Shown here one piece after another: positions 43,625 through 51,175 of a DNA stretch of 64,000 nt (position 1 is its first letter; each line of letters starts with the position of its first letter). This DNA comes from JAICKM01 sp038228295 (lineage in GTDB: Bacteria; Chloroflexota; Chloroflexia; QHBQ01; JAICKM01). The notes under the pieces are model-generated. The model was not told the DNA's origin. It saw only the letters and a list, made by a program, of their open reading frames with translations, and did no database searches. The position numbers and the translations under genes are program-made. The stretch is from the NCBI GenBank assembly GCA_038228295.1, contig JBBRPH010000020.1, positions 1 through 64,000 on the forward strand, read 5' to 3'.

Positions 43625-44902
43625 TTAGGCGGCTTCGGGCTTGAGCACCGGGGCTGCCGCTTCCTGGGCCGCAACGGCGGCCGTTTTGTCGGCGCGCAGG
43701 CGGTGTTCCTGTGACCACATCAGGCTGCTGGCAATACCCGCACTAACGGCGTGCAGCCCCGCCAGCAAGCTGAACAGGTAAATCGGGCCGATGGTGTAGA
43801 GTGGACCACTAATGAGCGTGCCGGCGAAGCCGACGCCGGTGTTAGTGGTGCTGATCATGCCCTGCAAGCGCCCACGCATTGTCGGCGGCAACACATCGGC
43901 CATATAGCTGGACGATGCCGGATCGAGAATTGCGATCATCGCGCCTTCTAACACCCCCAACGCCAGGATAACCGGAATACTAGTGATAAAGCCGTAGACA
44001 AAATAGATCGCGCCTGCCACCAGCGACGGGATCAGGATCAGCAGCGCTCGGTTGTGGCGGTCGGCTAGGCGGCCCGCCCACGGCCCGATCAGGATCATGG
44101 GCAGGGCGAACAGGGTATAGCTGAGACCGATGATATTGAGGTCGCCGCCGAGGTCATGGATCCAGATGTTCCAGACCACGCTGAAAAAGCCGCCGACAAA
44201 GCCCCAGCCAATGGTGCTGACGAACAGCGGCGCGATGGCTCGCCAGGGGATGCGTACTGCGACGGGTGCGCCGGCCGGGATTGTGGCCTGATCTTCCTTA
44301 TGCTGCATCGGCTTGCCGCCGTGCATCTTGACTGCCAGCCAACTGCCCGCGATCAGGCTGGTGATCGCGCCGAACCAGAAGGGGCCGCTCATCCCGCTGA
44401 AACCGCCGAGGAAGCCGCCGAAGGCCGGGCCGAGCATCATGCCGCCGTTAAACGCCGCGCCTAGCAAACCAAACGCTTGGCCGCGGCGGGCGGCGGGCAT
44501 CGTGTCCATGATATAGGCGCGCGCGGCGGGCATATTAGCGGCGGCGGCCATGCCGTCTATGAAGCGCAGCGCAGCGAATTCCCAACTGCCGTGTGCGCCT
44601 AGATAGAGCAGTGAGGTGACGACGTGGACCAACAGGCCGCCGACTAGCAGCGGTTTGCGGCCGATGCGGTCGCTGGCCCAACCGGCCGGCACCTGAAACA
44701 GGAAGTTAGCTGCCATAAAGGCGCTGGTCACCAAGCTAATTTCGGTTAGGCCGATACCCTGCCCTTGCATATAGAGCGTGAACACCGGCCAAATCGAGGT
44801 GAGGCCGAGAAATACCACAAACACCCCGACCACGATCAACGCCAGTTGCGGATACTCCCAGAGCATATGGCTGGCGAGTTGTTTCCGTATTCGGTCGCGC
44901 AC
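43625..44902 (-). CDS. MFS transporter (probable drug or metabolite exporter)
   Basis: A 425-residue major facilitator with about 12 helices. Motif A reads AGWASDRIGRKPLLVGG between helices 2 and 3, and a repeated version LADRHNRALLI lies between helices 8 and 9. A central cytosolic loop (about residues 195-215) is polar. The family is typical of multidrug efflux. It starts with GTG 44902 after AGGAAGG on the minus strand. It is divergent from the PadR regulator, with about 260 nt between them, so PadR control of both is possible. Confidence 0.85.
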   Translation of the reverse strand: MRDRIRKQLASHMLWEYPQLALIVVGVFVVFLGLTSIWPVFTLYMQGQGIGLTEISLVTSAFMAANFLFQVPAGWASDRIGRKPLLVGGLLVHVVTSLLYLGAHGSWEFAALRFIDGMAAAANMPAARAYIMDTMPAARRGQAFGLLGAAFNGGMMLGPAFGGFLGGFSGMSGPFWFGAITSLIAGSWLAVKMHGGKPMQHKEDQATIPAGAPVAVRIPWRAIAPLFVSTIGWGFVGGFFSVVWNIWIHDLGGDLNIIGLSYTLFALPMILIGPWAGRLADRHNRALLILIPSLVAGAIYFVYGFITSIPVILALGVLEGAMIAILDPASSSYMADVLPPTMRGRLQGMISTTNTGVGFAGTLISGPLYTIGPIYLFSLLAGLHAVSAGIASSLMWSQEHRLRADKTAAVAAQEAAAPVLKPEAA

Positions 44903-45067
44903 TTAGCTATCCTTCCTGACTGATCGCTACGTGTCCCTGCCCCATTCATCCGAGCACGCTCTCTATTATACCGGCCTCCTATACGGGCCGACTAGGGCCG
45001 TAAGACGGAGTTTCTCTCCGCCTTTCGGGCGGACACGGACTATAGGGATCGTCGCTAACCGCAGAAC

Positions 45068-45095
45068 TTGACAAGTACCGCTGGTGTGCTATAAT
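45068..45095 (+). promoter_or_regulatory. Consensus promoter of the PadR regulator
   Basis: Perfect TTGACA (45068-45073), a 16-bp spacer and perfect TATAAT (45090-45095) with TGC extension. Its downstream half overlaps the operator described next. Confidence 0.82.
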
Positions 45096-45124
45096 AGGTC
45101 TAACCGACATACTATTAGACCTAT
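45094..45124. promoter_or_regulatory. Palindromic operator over the padR transcription start
   Basis: ATAGGTCTA (45094-45102) is the exact complement of TAGACCTAT (45116-45124), 13 nt apart. It covers the end of the -10 box and the expected start site, so a bound dimer would block transcription. This is the arrangement expected of an autoregulated PadR family repressor. Confidence 0.68.
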
Positions 45125-45164
45125 AACAAGTTTGTAATAAAGTCGCGGTAACACAAGGAATCCC

Positions 45165-45749
45165 ATGTATGAGCTAATCATCCTATCCTTGTTGATGCGC
45201 CACCCGTTACACGGCTACCTGCTAGCCCGCATTATTAACGACATCAGCGGGCCGGTTGCCAAACTCAGTAACGGCACGCTATACCCCCTATTGACCAAGT
45301 TGGAGCACGCCGGCCTGATTGCGGCGGCTCCCTTGGACAGCGATGCGCCCCTACACGACCGCCCGGCGCGGACCTTCTTGCTTACTGAGGCGGGGCGGGC
45401 GCGCCTACACCAATTGCTGATGGACACAAACGCTAATCAGGGCGACTATGGCCGTATTTTCCGCTACAAAGTGGCTTATTTCTATCTCGTGTCGGCCAAA
45501 GAACGGCTGCATCTCATTCAGCACTACATCAACTACTGTCAGACGCATATCCTCTACTTCAGCGCGGAGGCGGAAGATTTAGTGTTTGAACACGAGCGCG
45601 CCGGCCATGTGGCGGTAGATGCTGCTTTCTTGGAATATACCGACGATATGATGCAGCATCAAATCCGGCAGTGGCAGGGCGAATTGGCTTGGGCGGTGCG
45701 CTTGCGCGACCGGGAACACGCCCGTATGGAGAAGGAGAACAGCGGATGA
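45165..45749 (+). CDS. PadR-family transcriptional regulator
   Basis: A 194-residue regulator. The N-terminal winged helix (residues about 1-85) begins YELIILSLLMRHPLHGYLLARI with NGTLYPLLTKLEHAGLI, which is the PadR recognition-helix region. The C-terminal part is helical and likely forms the dimer and ligand pocket. Such repressors sense phenolics, antibiotics or other xenobiotics. AAGGAATCC precedes the ATG. The stop overlaps the monooxygenase start (ATGA), so regulator and enzyme are co-translated, and the operator at 45094 suggests autorepression. Confidence 0.88.
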   Translation: MYELIILSLLMRHPLHGYLLARIINDISGPVAKLSNGTLYPLLTKLEHAGLIAAAPLDSDAPLHDRPARTFLLTEAGRARLHQLLMDTNANQGDYGRIFRYKVAYFYLVSAKERLHLIQHYINYCQTHILYFSAEAEDLVFEHERAGHVAVDAAFLEYTDDMMQHQIRQWQGELAWAVRLRDREHARMEKENSG

Positions 45750-47461
45750 ACGCGCAGGAGTCTATTCCTGTCCTAATCGTGGGCGGTGGCCCGGCGGGGC
45801 TGACCGCCGCGCTGGTGTTGGCGCGCTACGGCGTAGCCGTTGTGCTGATTGAGCGTCACAGCGGCACTTCGATCCATCCCCGTGCGCGCGGATTGAACGT
45901 GCGAACGATGGAGATCTACCGTGCGTTGGGCTTGGAAGCGCCGATCCGCGCCGCCGGGGCGGTCCTGGCGGCCAGTCGCTATATGCTGTTTGTGGACACG
46001 CTGGCCGGTGCTGAAATCCGCCGCGTGCCCGACGACGACCTCATGCCGTTGGGCGATGCATTGGCTGCCGTAACGCCGTGCGGTTGGTGCCAATGCGCGC
46101 AAGACGAGTTGGAGCCGATCTTGGCCGCTGCCGCCCGCGCTGCCGGTGCCGATCTGCGCTTCGGCACCGAACTGACGGCGCTTACCCAAGATGCCGCCGG
46201 CGTAGCCGCCACAGTGGTTACGCGCGCCGATGGGACGCAAGAGACAATCCGCGCCCACTACGCTATCGCCGCCGACGGCGCAGGCAGCCTCGTGCGCGAG
46301 CAGTTGGGTGTGGCGCTGGAAGATCACGGCACGATGGGCCACTATGTCAACATCTATTTCCGCGCCGATCTGCGCGCGCTGGTGGCGGGCCGCGAATTCG
46401 GCATCTGCTTTGTCGAGAACCCGGCGGCGGCGGGTCTGTTTCTGGCGGTCAACAACAGCGACCGCTGGCTGTTCAACGCCGAATACACGCCGGCCACCGG
46501 AGCCGGCCCTGCCGACTTCACTCCGGCGCGCTGTCTAGAGATCGTACGCGCCGCCGTGGGCCTGCCCGACCTAGCGGTGGAGATCCTGAGCGTGCTGCCG
46601 TGGGTGGCCGCCGCGCAGATCGCCACGCAGTTAGCTGTTGGGCGAGTATTTCTGGCGGGCGATGCGGCCCATATCATGCCGCCTGCCGGGGGCTTCGGTC
46701 TCAACACTGGGGTGCAAGATGCCCACAACCTGGCCTGGAAGCTGGCGGCGGTGCTGCGTGGCGGAGCGGCTCCGGCTTTATTGACCACCTACGCCGCTGA
46801 ACGCCGCCCAGTAGCCGCTGCGGTTGTCGTCCAAGCGGCTTGGGATATGATGGCGCCCACCCCCGATACCCTCGGCGGGCCGGGCGGGACAAGCGATGGA
46901 CCACCTGATCGGACAGCGGATGGTCCACCAACCGGTGACGGCCCGCCTGAATGGGGCGGCGAGGTGGATGACGCCATGCGCTTGGCGCTTTTGGTGCCCG
47001 TGTTGGGCTATCGCTACGAATCCGACGCGGTGCAGGCTGAGCGGGGTGCTGACACCCCGCCGGACGGGAGCCTAGACTTGAGTGGGCGGCCCGGCACGCG
47101 CGCTCCACACGTTTGGCTGGAACAGGCCGGGCAGCGTGTTTCTACGGTCGATCTCTTCAACGGCGGCTTCGTGCTGTTAGCAGGCGCCGCGGGGGCCGCT
47201 TGGTCTGGCGCCGCCCGCACCGTCGCTGCTCAGCGTGGGTTAGACTTGACTGCCTACCGCATCGGCCTCGGTGGCGACCTGGCTGATCCCGCCGGCGTAT
47301 GGCCCACTACTTATGGCCTCACTCCAGCCGGCGCAACGCTGGTGCGCCCCGACGGCTTCGTAGCCTGGCGCAGCCCCGGTCCCAGCACTACGCCCGCCAC
47401 GGTGCTGGCCGACGCGCTGACCGCGCTGCTCGGTCCGGCTTCTAGCGGCGCCCGTGCTTGA
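45746..47461 (+). CDS. FAD-dependent aromatic monooxygenase (class A, PheA/TfdB/RdmE type)
   Basis: A 571-residue flavoprotein hydroxylase. The N-terminal motif is VLIVGGGPAGLTAALVLARYG, ending in LIERHSG. The DG motif is IAADGAGSLVREQLG and the GD motif is RVFLAGDAAHIMPPAGGFGLNTGVQDAHNLAWKL. A thioredoxin-like C-terminal domain (from about residue 440) is typical of phenol and polyketide hydroxylases such as RdmE. It hydroxylates aromatic compounds or antibiotics with NAD(P)H and oxygen. Coupling to padR suggests inducible detoxification. The Gly/Pro/Asp-rich insertion near residues 370-400 is unusual. Confidence 0.87.
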   Translation: MNAQESIPVLIVGGGPAGLTAALVLARYGVAVVLIERHSGTSIHPRARGLNVRTMEIYRALGLEAPIRAAGAVLAASRYMLFVDTLAGAEIRRVPDDDLMPLGDALAAVTPCGWCQCAQDELEPILAAAARAAGADLRFGTELTALTQDAAGVAATVVTRADGTQETIRAHYAIAADGAGSLVREQLGVALEDHGTMGHYVNIYFRADLRALVAGREFGICFVENPAAAGLFLAVNNSDRWLFNAEYTPATGAGPADFTPARCLEIVRAAVGLPDLAVEILSVLPWVAAAQIATQLAVGRVFLAGDAAHIMPPAGGFGLNTGVQDAHNLAWKLAAVLRGGAAPALLTTYAAERRPVAAAVVVQAAWDMMAPTPDTLGGPGGTSDGPPDRTADGPPTGDGPPEWGGEVDDAMRLALLVPVLGYRYESDAVQAERGADTPPDGSLDLSGRPGTRAPHVWLEQAGQRVSTVDLFNGGFVLLAGAAGAAWSGAARTVAAQRGLDLTAYRIGLGGDLADPAGVWPTTYGLTPAGATLVRPDGFVAWRSPGPSTTPATVLADALTALLGPASSGARA

Positions 47462-47738
47462 TCGGCTATACTAGAGCACGAGGCGCCCGCTGTCGGATGC
47501 ACGTTTCTGGGTTGATAAAACCCGGTATTCCCTATAGCTCGTAGCGCACGACCGACCGCCGGGATCGTGCCTCTTACGAACTATAGGTGCGCTGGGCGGG
47601 TGGTGCGATCCCTTGTTATCCTCCCGCAGCCCCGCCGCCGTCACCGGCGGGCTAGGCGCAAGCCGAACTGCCTGGTAGTTTGTATGCCTATTGATAGTGA
47701 CTGACCCTACACCGTTATCGGCTAGAAAAGGAACCATT
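47462..47738. other. Intergenic region with imperfect inverted repeat
   Basis: About 277 nt. An imperfect inverted repeat (CCTATAGCTCGTAGCGCACG at about 47531-47550 with CGTGCCTCTTACGAACTATA at about 47567-47586) could fold into a long stem. A GC-rich hairpin (CCCGCCG/CGGCGGG, about 47632-47653) follows and may end the monooxygenase transcript. Confidence 0.45.
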
Positions 47739-49169
47739 ATGCCTATTACCCACCCCTTACGCTCTATGCGTGGACTGCTGATCGCTCTAGCGGTGGTCGG
47801 GGCGGCACTGCCGCCCCTGGCTGCTGCCGCCCCGACAGCGGTGCCGGCCCATGCGCCGGCCTTCAATTTCGCCGACTCCAGCTTCGATCTGCTGTGGATG
47901 CGGACCGATATGGGCGTGGCGAACCATAGCGTAACCCGCTCGTGGATCTGGGGGCCGGCTCCCGGCGCGGCGGGGCAAGAAGCCTATGTTGAAGCGCCTG
48001 ACGGCTCCGGTCGGCGCTTGGTGCAATACTGGGATAAGGGTCGCATGGAGGTCAATAACCCGTTGGGCGACCCCAGTGTGCAGTGGTTTGTTACCAGCGG
48101 CCTGCTGACGGTGGAGTTGATGACGGGACGGCAGCAGCAGGGCAACACCGCCTACGTAGAGCGCCCGCCCGCCGCCGTGCCGATTGCCGGCGATGGTAAC
48201 GACGCGAACGCGCCCACCTACGCCTCATTCCTGGGTGTGAGCAACACGCCGAAAGGCGAACACCGCCAAGCCAATCGCAACGGCCAGGTCGTCACTGACG
48301 TGATCCAAAAGGACGGCAAGACGTTCAGCGATCCCGGCAAGAGCCAATATCCCGGCCTGCGCGTGACGTATTTCGAGCCGAAGACGGGGCACAACATCCC
48401 CGAAATCTTCATGAACTTCCTGACTCAGAGCGGCCCGACCTTTCAGGCGGGTGCGACCGGCAGCCACGCGCTGTTCGATCCGTGGGTATTCACGATGGGG
48501 CTGCCCATTTCCGATCCCTACTGGGCCACCGTGTTGGTGAGCGGGCAGCCGCAAGAAGTGCTGATCCAGGCATTCGAGCGCCGTGTGCTGACCTATCAGC
48601 CGAGCGCCGCCCCCGCGTGGCGTGTGCAGATGGGTAATATCGGCCGGCACTACTACGATTGGCGCTACGGTGGTAGTTGGACGGACGGTACCGCCGGGCC
48701 GACCCCGTTCCCGGCCGCTGCTCCGGCCATGCCGCACCAACTGGTGATTCCCAAGATCGGAGTGCGCGCTGCGGTCGAGAACCTGGGCGTGGATAAGAGC
48801 AACAACTTCGACATTCCGAAAGATCCGCACAACGTCGGCTGGTATGCACCCGGCACGCGCCCCGGCGACCTGGGCAGCGCGGCCATAGACGGCCACCTCG
48901 ATTGGTACGGCATCGGGCCGGTGGTCTTCTGGCGCTTGGGCGATCTCCAGGTGGGGGACCATTACTGGATGCGCGATGCAAGCGGCCGAGACCGCTTGTT
49001 TGTGGCGACCGAGACATCCTCCTGCCCTTATAACAACTGCCCCGTCCAGCGCATCTTCACCGCCAACGCGGGCCGCTACCTAAACCTGATCACCTGTCAT
49101 GGTACCTTCAACCGGGCCGCGAAAAACTATGACAAGCGCCTGGTAGTTTATGGGGAATTCGTGCAGTAG
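47739..49169 (+). CDS. Secreted class F-like sortase with N-terminal domain
   Basis: A 476-residue exported protein. A signal peptide (about residues 1-30) is followed by a large extracellular domain (about 35-320) with DSSFDLLWMRTD and QWFVTSGLLTVELMTGR. A sortase domain (about 335-476) carries the catalytic His in AIDGHLDW, Cys in LITCHGTF and Arg in YDKRLVVYG. Class F-like sortases with this order are typical of Chloroflexota. No transmembrane helix other than the signal peptide is visible. ATG 47739 has AAAAGGAA upstream. No LPXTG substrate is in the window. Confidence 0.83.
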   Translation: MPITHPLRSMRGLLIALAVVGAALPPLAAAAPTAVPAHAPAFNFADSSFDLLWMRTDMGVANHSVTRSWIWGPAPGAAGQEAYVEAPDGSGRRLVQYWDKGRMEVNNPLGDPSVQWFVTSGLLTVELMTGRQQQGNTAYVERPPAAVPIAGDGNDANAPTYASFLGVSNTPKGEHRQANRNGQVVTDVIQKDGKTFSDPGKSQYPGLRVTYFEPKTGHNIPEIFMNFLTQSGPTFQAGATGSHALFDPWVFTMGLPISDPYWATVLVSGQPQEVLIQAFERRVLTYQPSAAPAWRVQMGNIGRHYYDWRYGGSWTDGTAGPTPFPAAAPAMPHQLVIPKIGVRAAVENLGVDKSNNFDIPKDPHNVGWYAPGTRPGDLGSAAIDGHLDWYGIGPVVFWRLGDLQVGDHYWMRDASGRDRLFVATETSSCPYNNCPVQRIFTANAGRYLNLITCHGTFNRAAKNYDKRLVVYGEFVQ

Positions 49170-49334
49170 CTATACTAACGACTTTCACCACACGGCAGGG
49201 AGCCACGGAGATTTCCGGCGATCACACGGATGATGTTGACATAATATGCTTGCGATAGTGCGTGTAACCAAGAATGTCACGGGAGCGCCTACCGTTCCGG
49301 CGGTAGCGCGTTCATTCGCTGTGTCTAGAAGTGT

Positions 49335-49367
49335 GCCTCGCTGTGGCTCCGTGGCTCCGTGGTGAAA
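49335..49367. repeat. Dispersed GGCTCCGTG word repeat at the crtI start
   Basis: CTGTGGCTCCGTGGCTCCGTGGTGAAA resembles the CTCCGTG words at 121-152 and 13125-13145. Its final GTGGTG forms the start codon of the next gene. Confidence 0.75.
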
Positions 49368-50852
49368 CGACACGTCGCTATTGTCGGCGCAGGGGTAGGC
49401 GGGCTGGCGACGGCGGTGCGGCTGGCGGCCGCCGGCCTGCAGGTGACCGTTTGCGAGGGTAACAGGCAGCCCGGCGGCAAGATGAACCGGGTGCAGGCGG
49501 CCGGCTTCACCTTCGATACCGGCCCCTCGCTCATCACCATGCCGGGGGTGTTCACCGAGCTATTCCGCGCCGTCGGGCGACCAATGGCTGATTACCTGCG
49601 CTTGATGCCGCTTGACCCGCTCTGCCGCTATCGCTGGCCCGATGGTAGCGGCTTGGATAGCTCGTCTGACCCGCAAACAATGGCGGCGGCGGTGGACCGC
49701 TTCGCGCCGGGCGCGGGCGCCGGCTTCGGCGCTTTTCTAGCGCACAGCAAAACCCTGTATCAGCGCGCAGCACGACCGTTCTTGTTCGGCGAACGGCCCC
49801 GCCCGACCGATCTGCTGGCCCGTAACGGGCTTGATACACTGCGGATTGACGCGCTGCCGACGATGGACCGTGTGGTGCGCCGCTACTTCCATGACCCGCG
49901 CCTGGTGCAACTCTTCAACCGCTACGCGACCTATAACGGCTCCTCGCCCTACAAAGCGCCCGGCACACTCTGTCTGATCCCCTATGTGGAGTTCGCGGGC
50001 GGTGGCTGGTACATTCCCGGCGGGCTGTATCGGTTGGTGGAGAGCCTGGTCGCACTCTGCGATGAGTTGGGCGTGGACCTGCGCCTGAGCACGCCAGTGG
50101 CCGAGGTGTTGGTGGCGGGGACCGGCCGGCGAGGTCGCGCAACCGGGTTGCGCCTAGCCGACGGCTGCTTGATCGCCGCCGATGCGGTCGTGGTGAACGC
50201 CGATCCGCTTTACGCCCGTGCGGCGCTGTTTGCTCCGTCGTGGCGAGCAGCGACGGGTAGCCGACCCATCACGCCCGCTGCGGATCTCTCCTGCTCCGGC
50301 TTTGTGCTGTTGCTAGGCACCAATTGCCGCTGGCCGCAATTGGCGCACCACAACATTTTGTTTAGCCGCGACTATCCCGCCGAATTTCGGGCGATCTTCG
50401 CTGAGCGTCGTCCTGCGTCCGAGCCGACGATCTATATCAGTTACACTAGTGCCAGTGACCCCACGCAAGCACCGCCGGGCGCGGGCAACCTGTTCGTGTT
50501 GGTTAACGCACCGCCGGTAGCCGACCCGACGCAATGGGCGACCTGGGCCGGTCCCTACGCTGAACGCATCCTGGATCGTCTCGCCGTCACATTGCCCGGC
50601 TTGCGTGATCACGTGGTCTATCGGCAGACGCTTACGCCCGCCGATTTCGCCGCCCGCTACCATGCTTACGGCGGTGCGCTCTACGGCTACGCTTCGCATA
50701 GCCGTTTAGCCGCCTTTGCCCGCCCCGCTAACCGTGCGCCGGGCATCGGCGGCCTCTATTTCGTGGGTGGCAGCGCCCATCCCGGCGGCGGGGTGCCGTT
50801 GGTATTGCTGGGCGCACGGTTGGTGGCGGGGATTGTGGCGCAGGAGACGTAA
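49359..50852 (+). CDS. crtI: Phytoene desaturase-like carotenoid FAD oxidoreductase (CrtI family)
   Basis: A 497-residue CrtI-type flavoenzyme that desaturates or isomerises carotenoids. The N-terminal FAD motif is HVAIVGAGVGGLATAVRLAAAG, followed by GGKMNRVQAAGFTFDTGPSLITMPGVF and a Rossmann-like C-terminal GLYFVGGSAHPGGGVPLVLLGARL, as in bacterial CrtI, CrtN and CrtO-like enzymes. Starts are GTG 49359 or 49362, inside a dispersed repeat, with no clear ribosome site. No crtB or other carotenoid gene is nearby, so the exact reaction is open. Confidence 0.85.
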   Translation: MVKRHVAIVGAGVGGLATAVRLAAAGLQVTVCEGNRQPGGKMNRVQAAGFTFDTGPSLITMPGVFTELFRAVGRPMADYLRLMPLDPLCRYRWPDGSGLDSSSDPQTMAAAVDRFAPGAGAGFGAFLAHSKTLYQRAARPFLFGERPRPTDLLARNGLDTLRIDALPTMDRVVRRYFHDPRLVQLFNRYATYNGSSPYKAPGTLCLIPYVEFAGGGWYIPGGLYRLVESLVALCDELGVDLRLSTPVAEVLVAGTGRRGRATGLRLADGCLIAADAVVVNADPLYARAALFAPSWRAATGSRPITPAADLSCSGFVLLLGTNCRWPQLAHHNILFSRDYPAEFRAIFAERRPASEPTIYISYTSASDPTQAPPGAGNLFVLVNAPPVADPTQWATWAGPYAERILDRLAVTLPGLRDHVVYRQTLTPADFAARYHAYGGALYGYASHSRLAAFARPANRAPGIGGLYFVGGSAHPGGGVPLVLLGARLVAGIVAQET

Positions 50853-51175
50853 AAGGTAAAGCGTGAGTAGTATTTAGCCTGTGGTAGATGCGGCAGTAAT
50901 TGTTCATCCGGCGGACTGCGGCGTATCGTCGCGCAAAGAGAACACAAAAAGGCCATGCACCGAGCGGCGAGCATAGCGGGAGCGCGTATTTAGCCTGTGG
51001 CTGTCGGAGCAACCTGCTCCGGCGGCGAGCAATTCAAGTGAGATGAAGTTGGGTGATCCGGATCGCCCTCGAAGTAGTCGGCGTTGGCTCCGCTGCTTCT
51101 GTCTATACTAACGCACGATGTGGTGCGAGGTTGCACGCTTTAGCGACGAGTTTTAATGGATTTTTGCAGCGCATC
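50853..51175. other. Intergenic region with 15-bp direct repeat
   Basis: About 320 nt without a credible gene. GTATTTAGCCTGTGG occurs at 50870-50884 and again at 50986-51000. The intervening 101 bp include degenerate words like those of the dispersed families (AAAGAGAACACAAAAAGG). It could be the footprint of an insertion. Confidence 0.6.
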
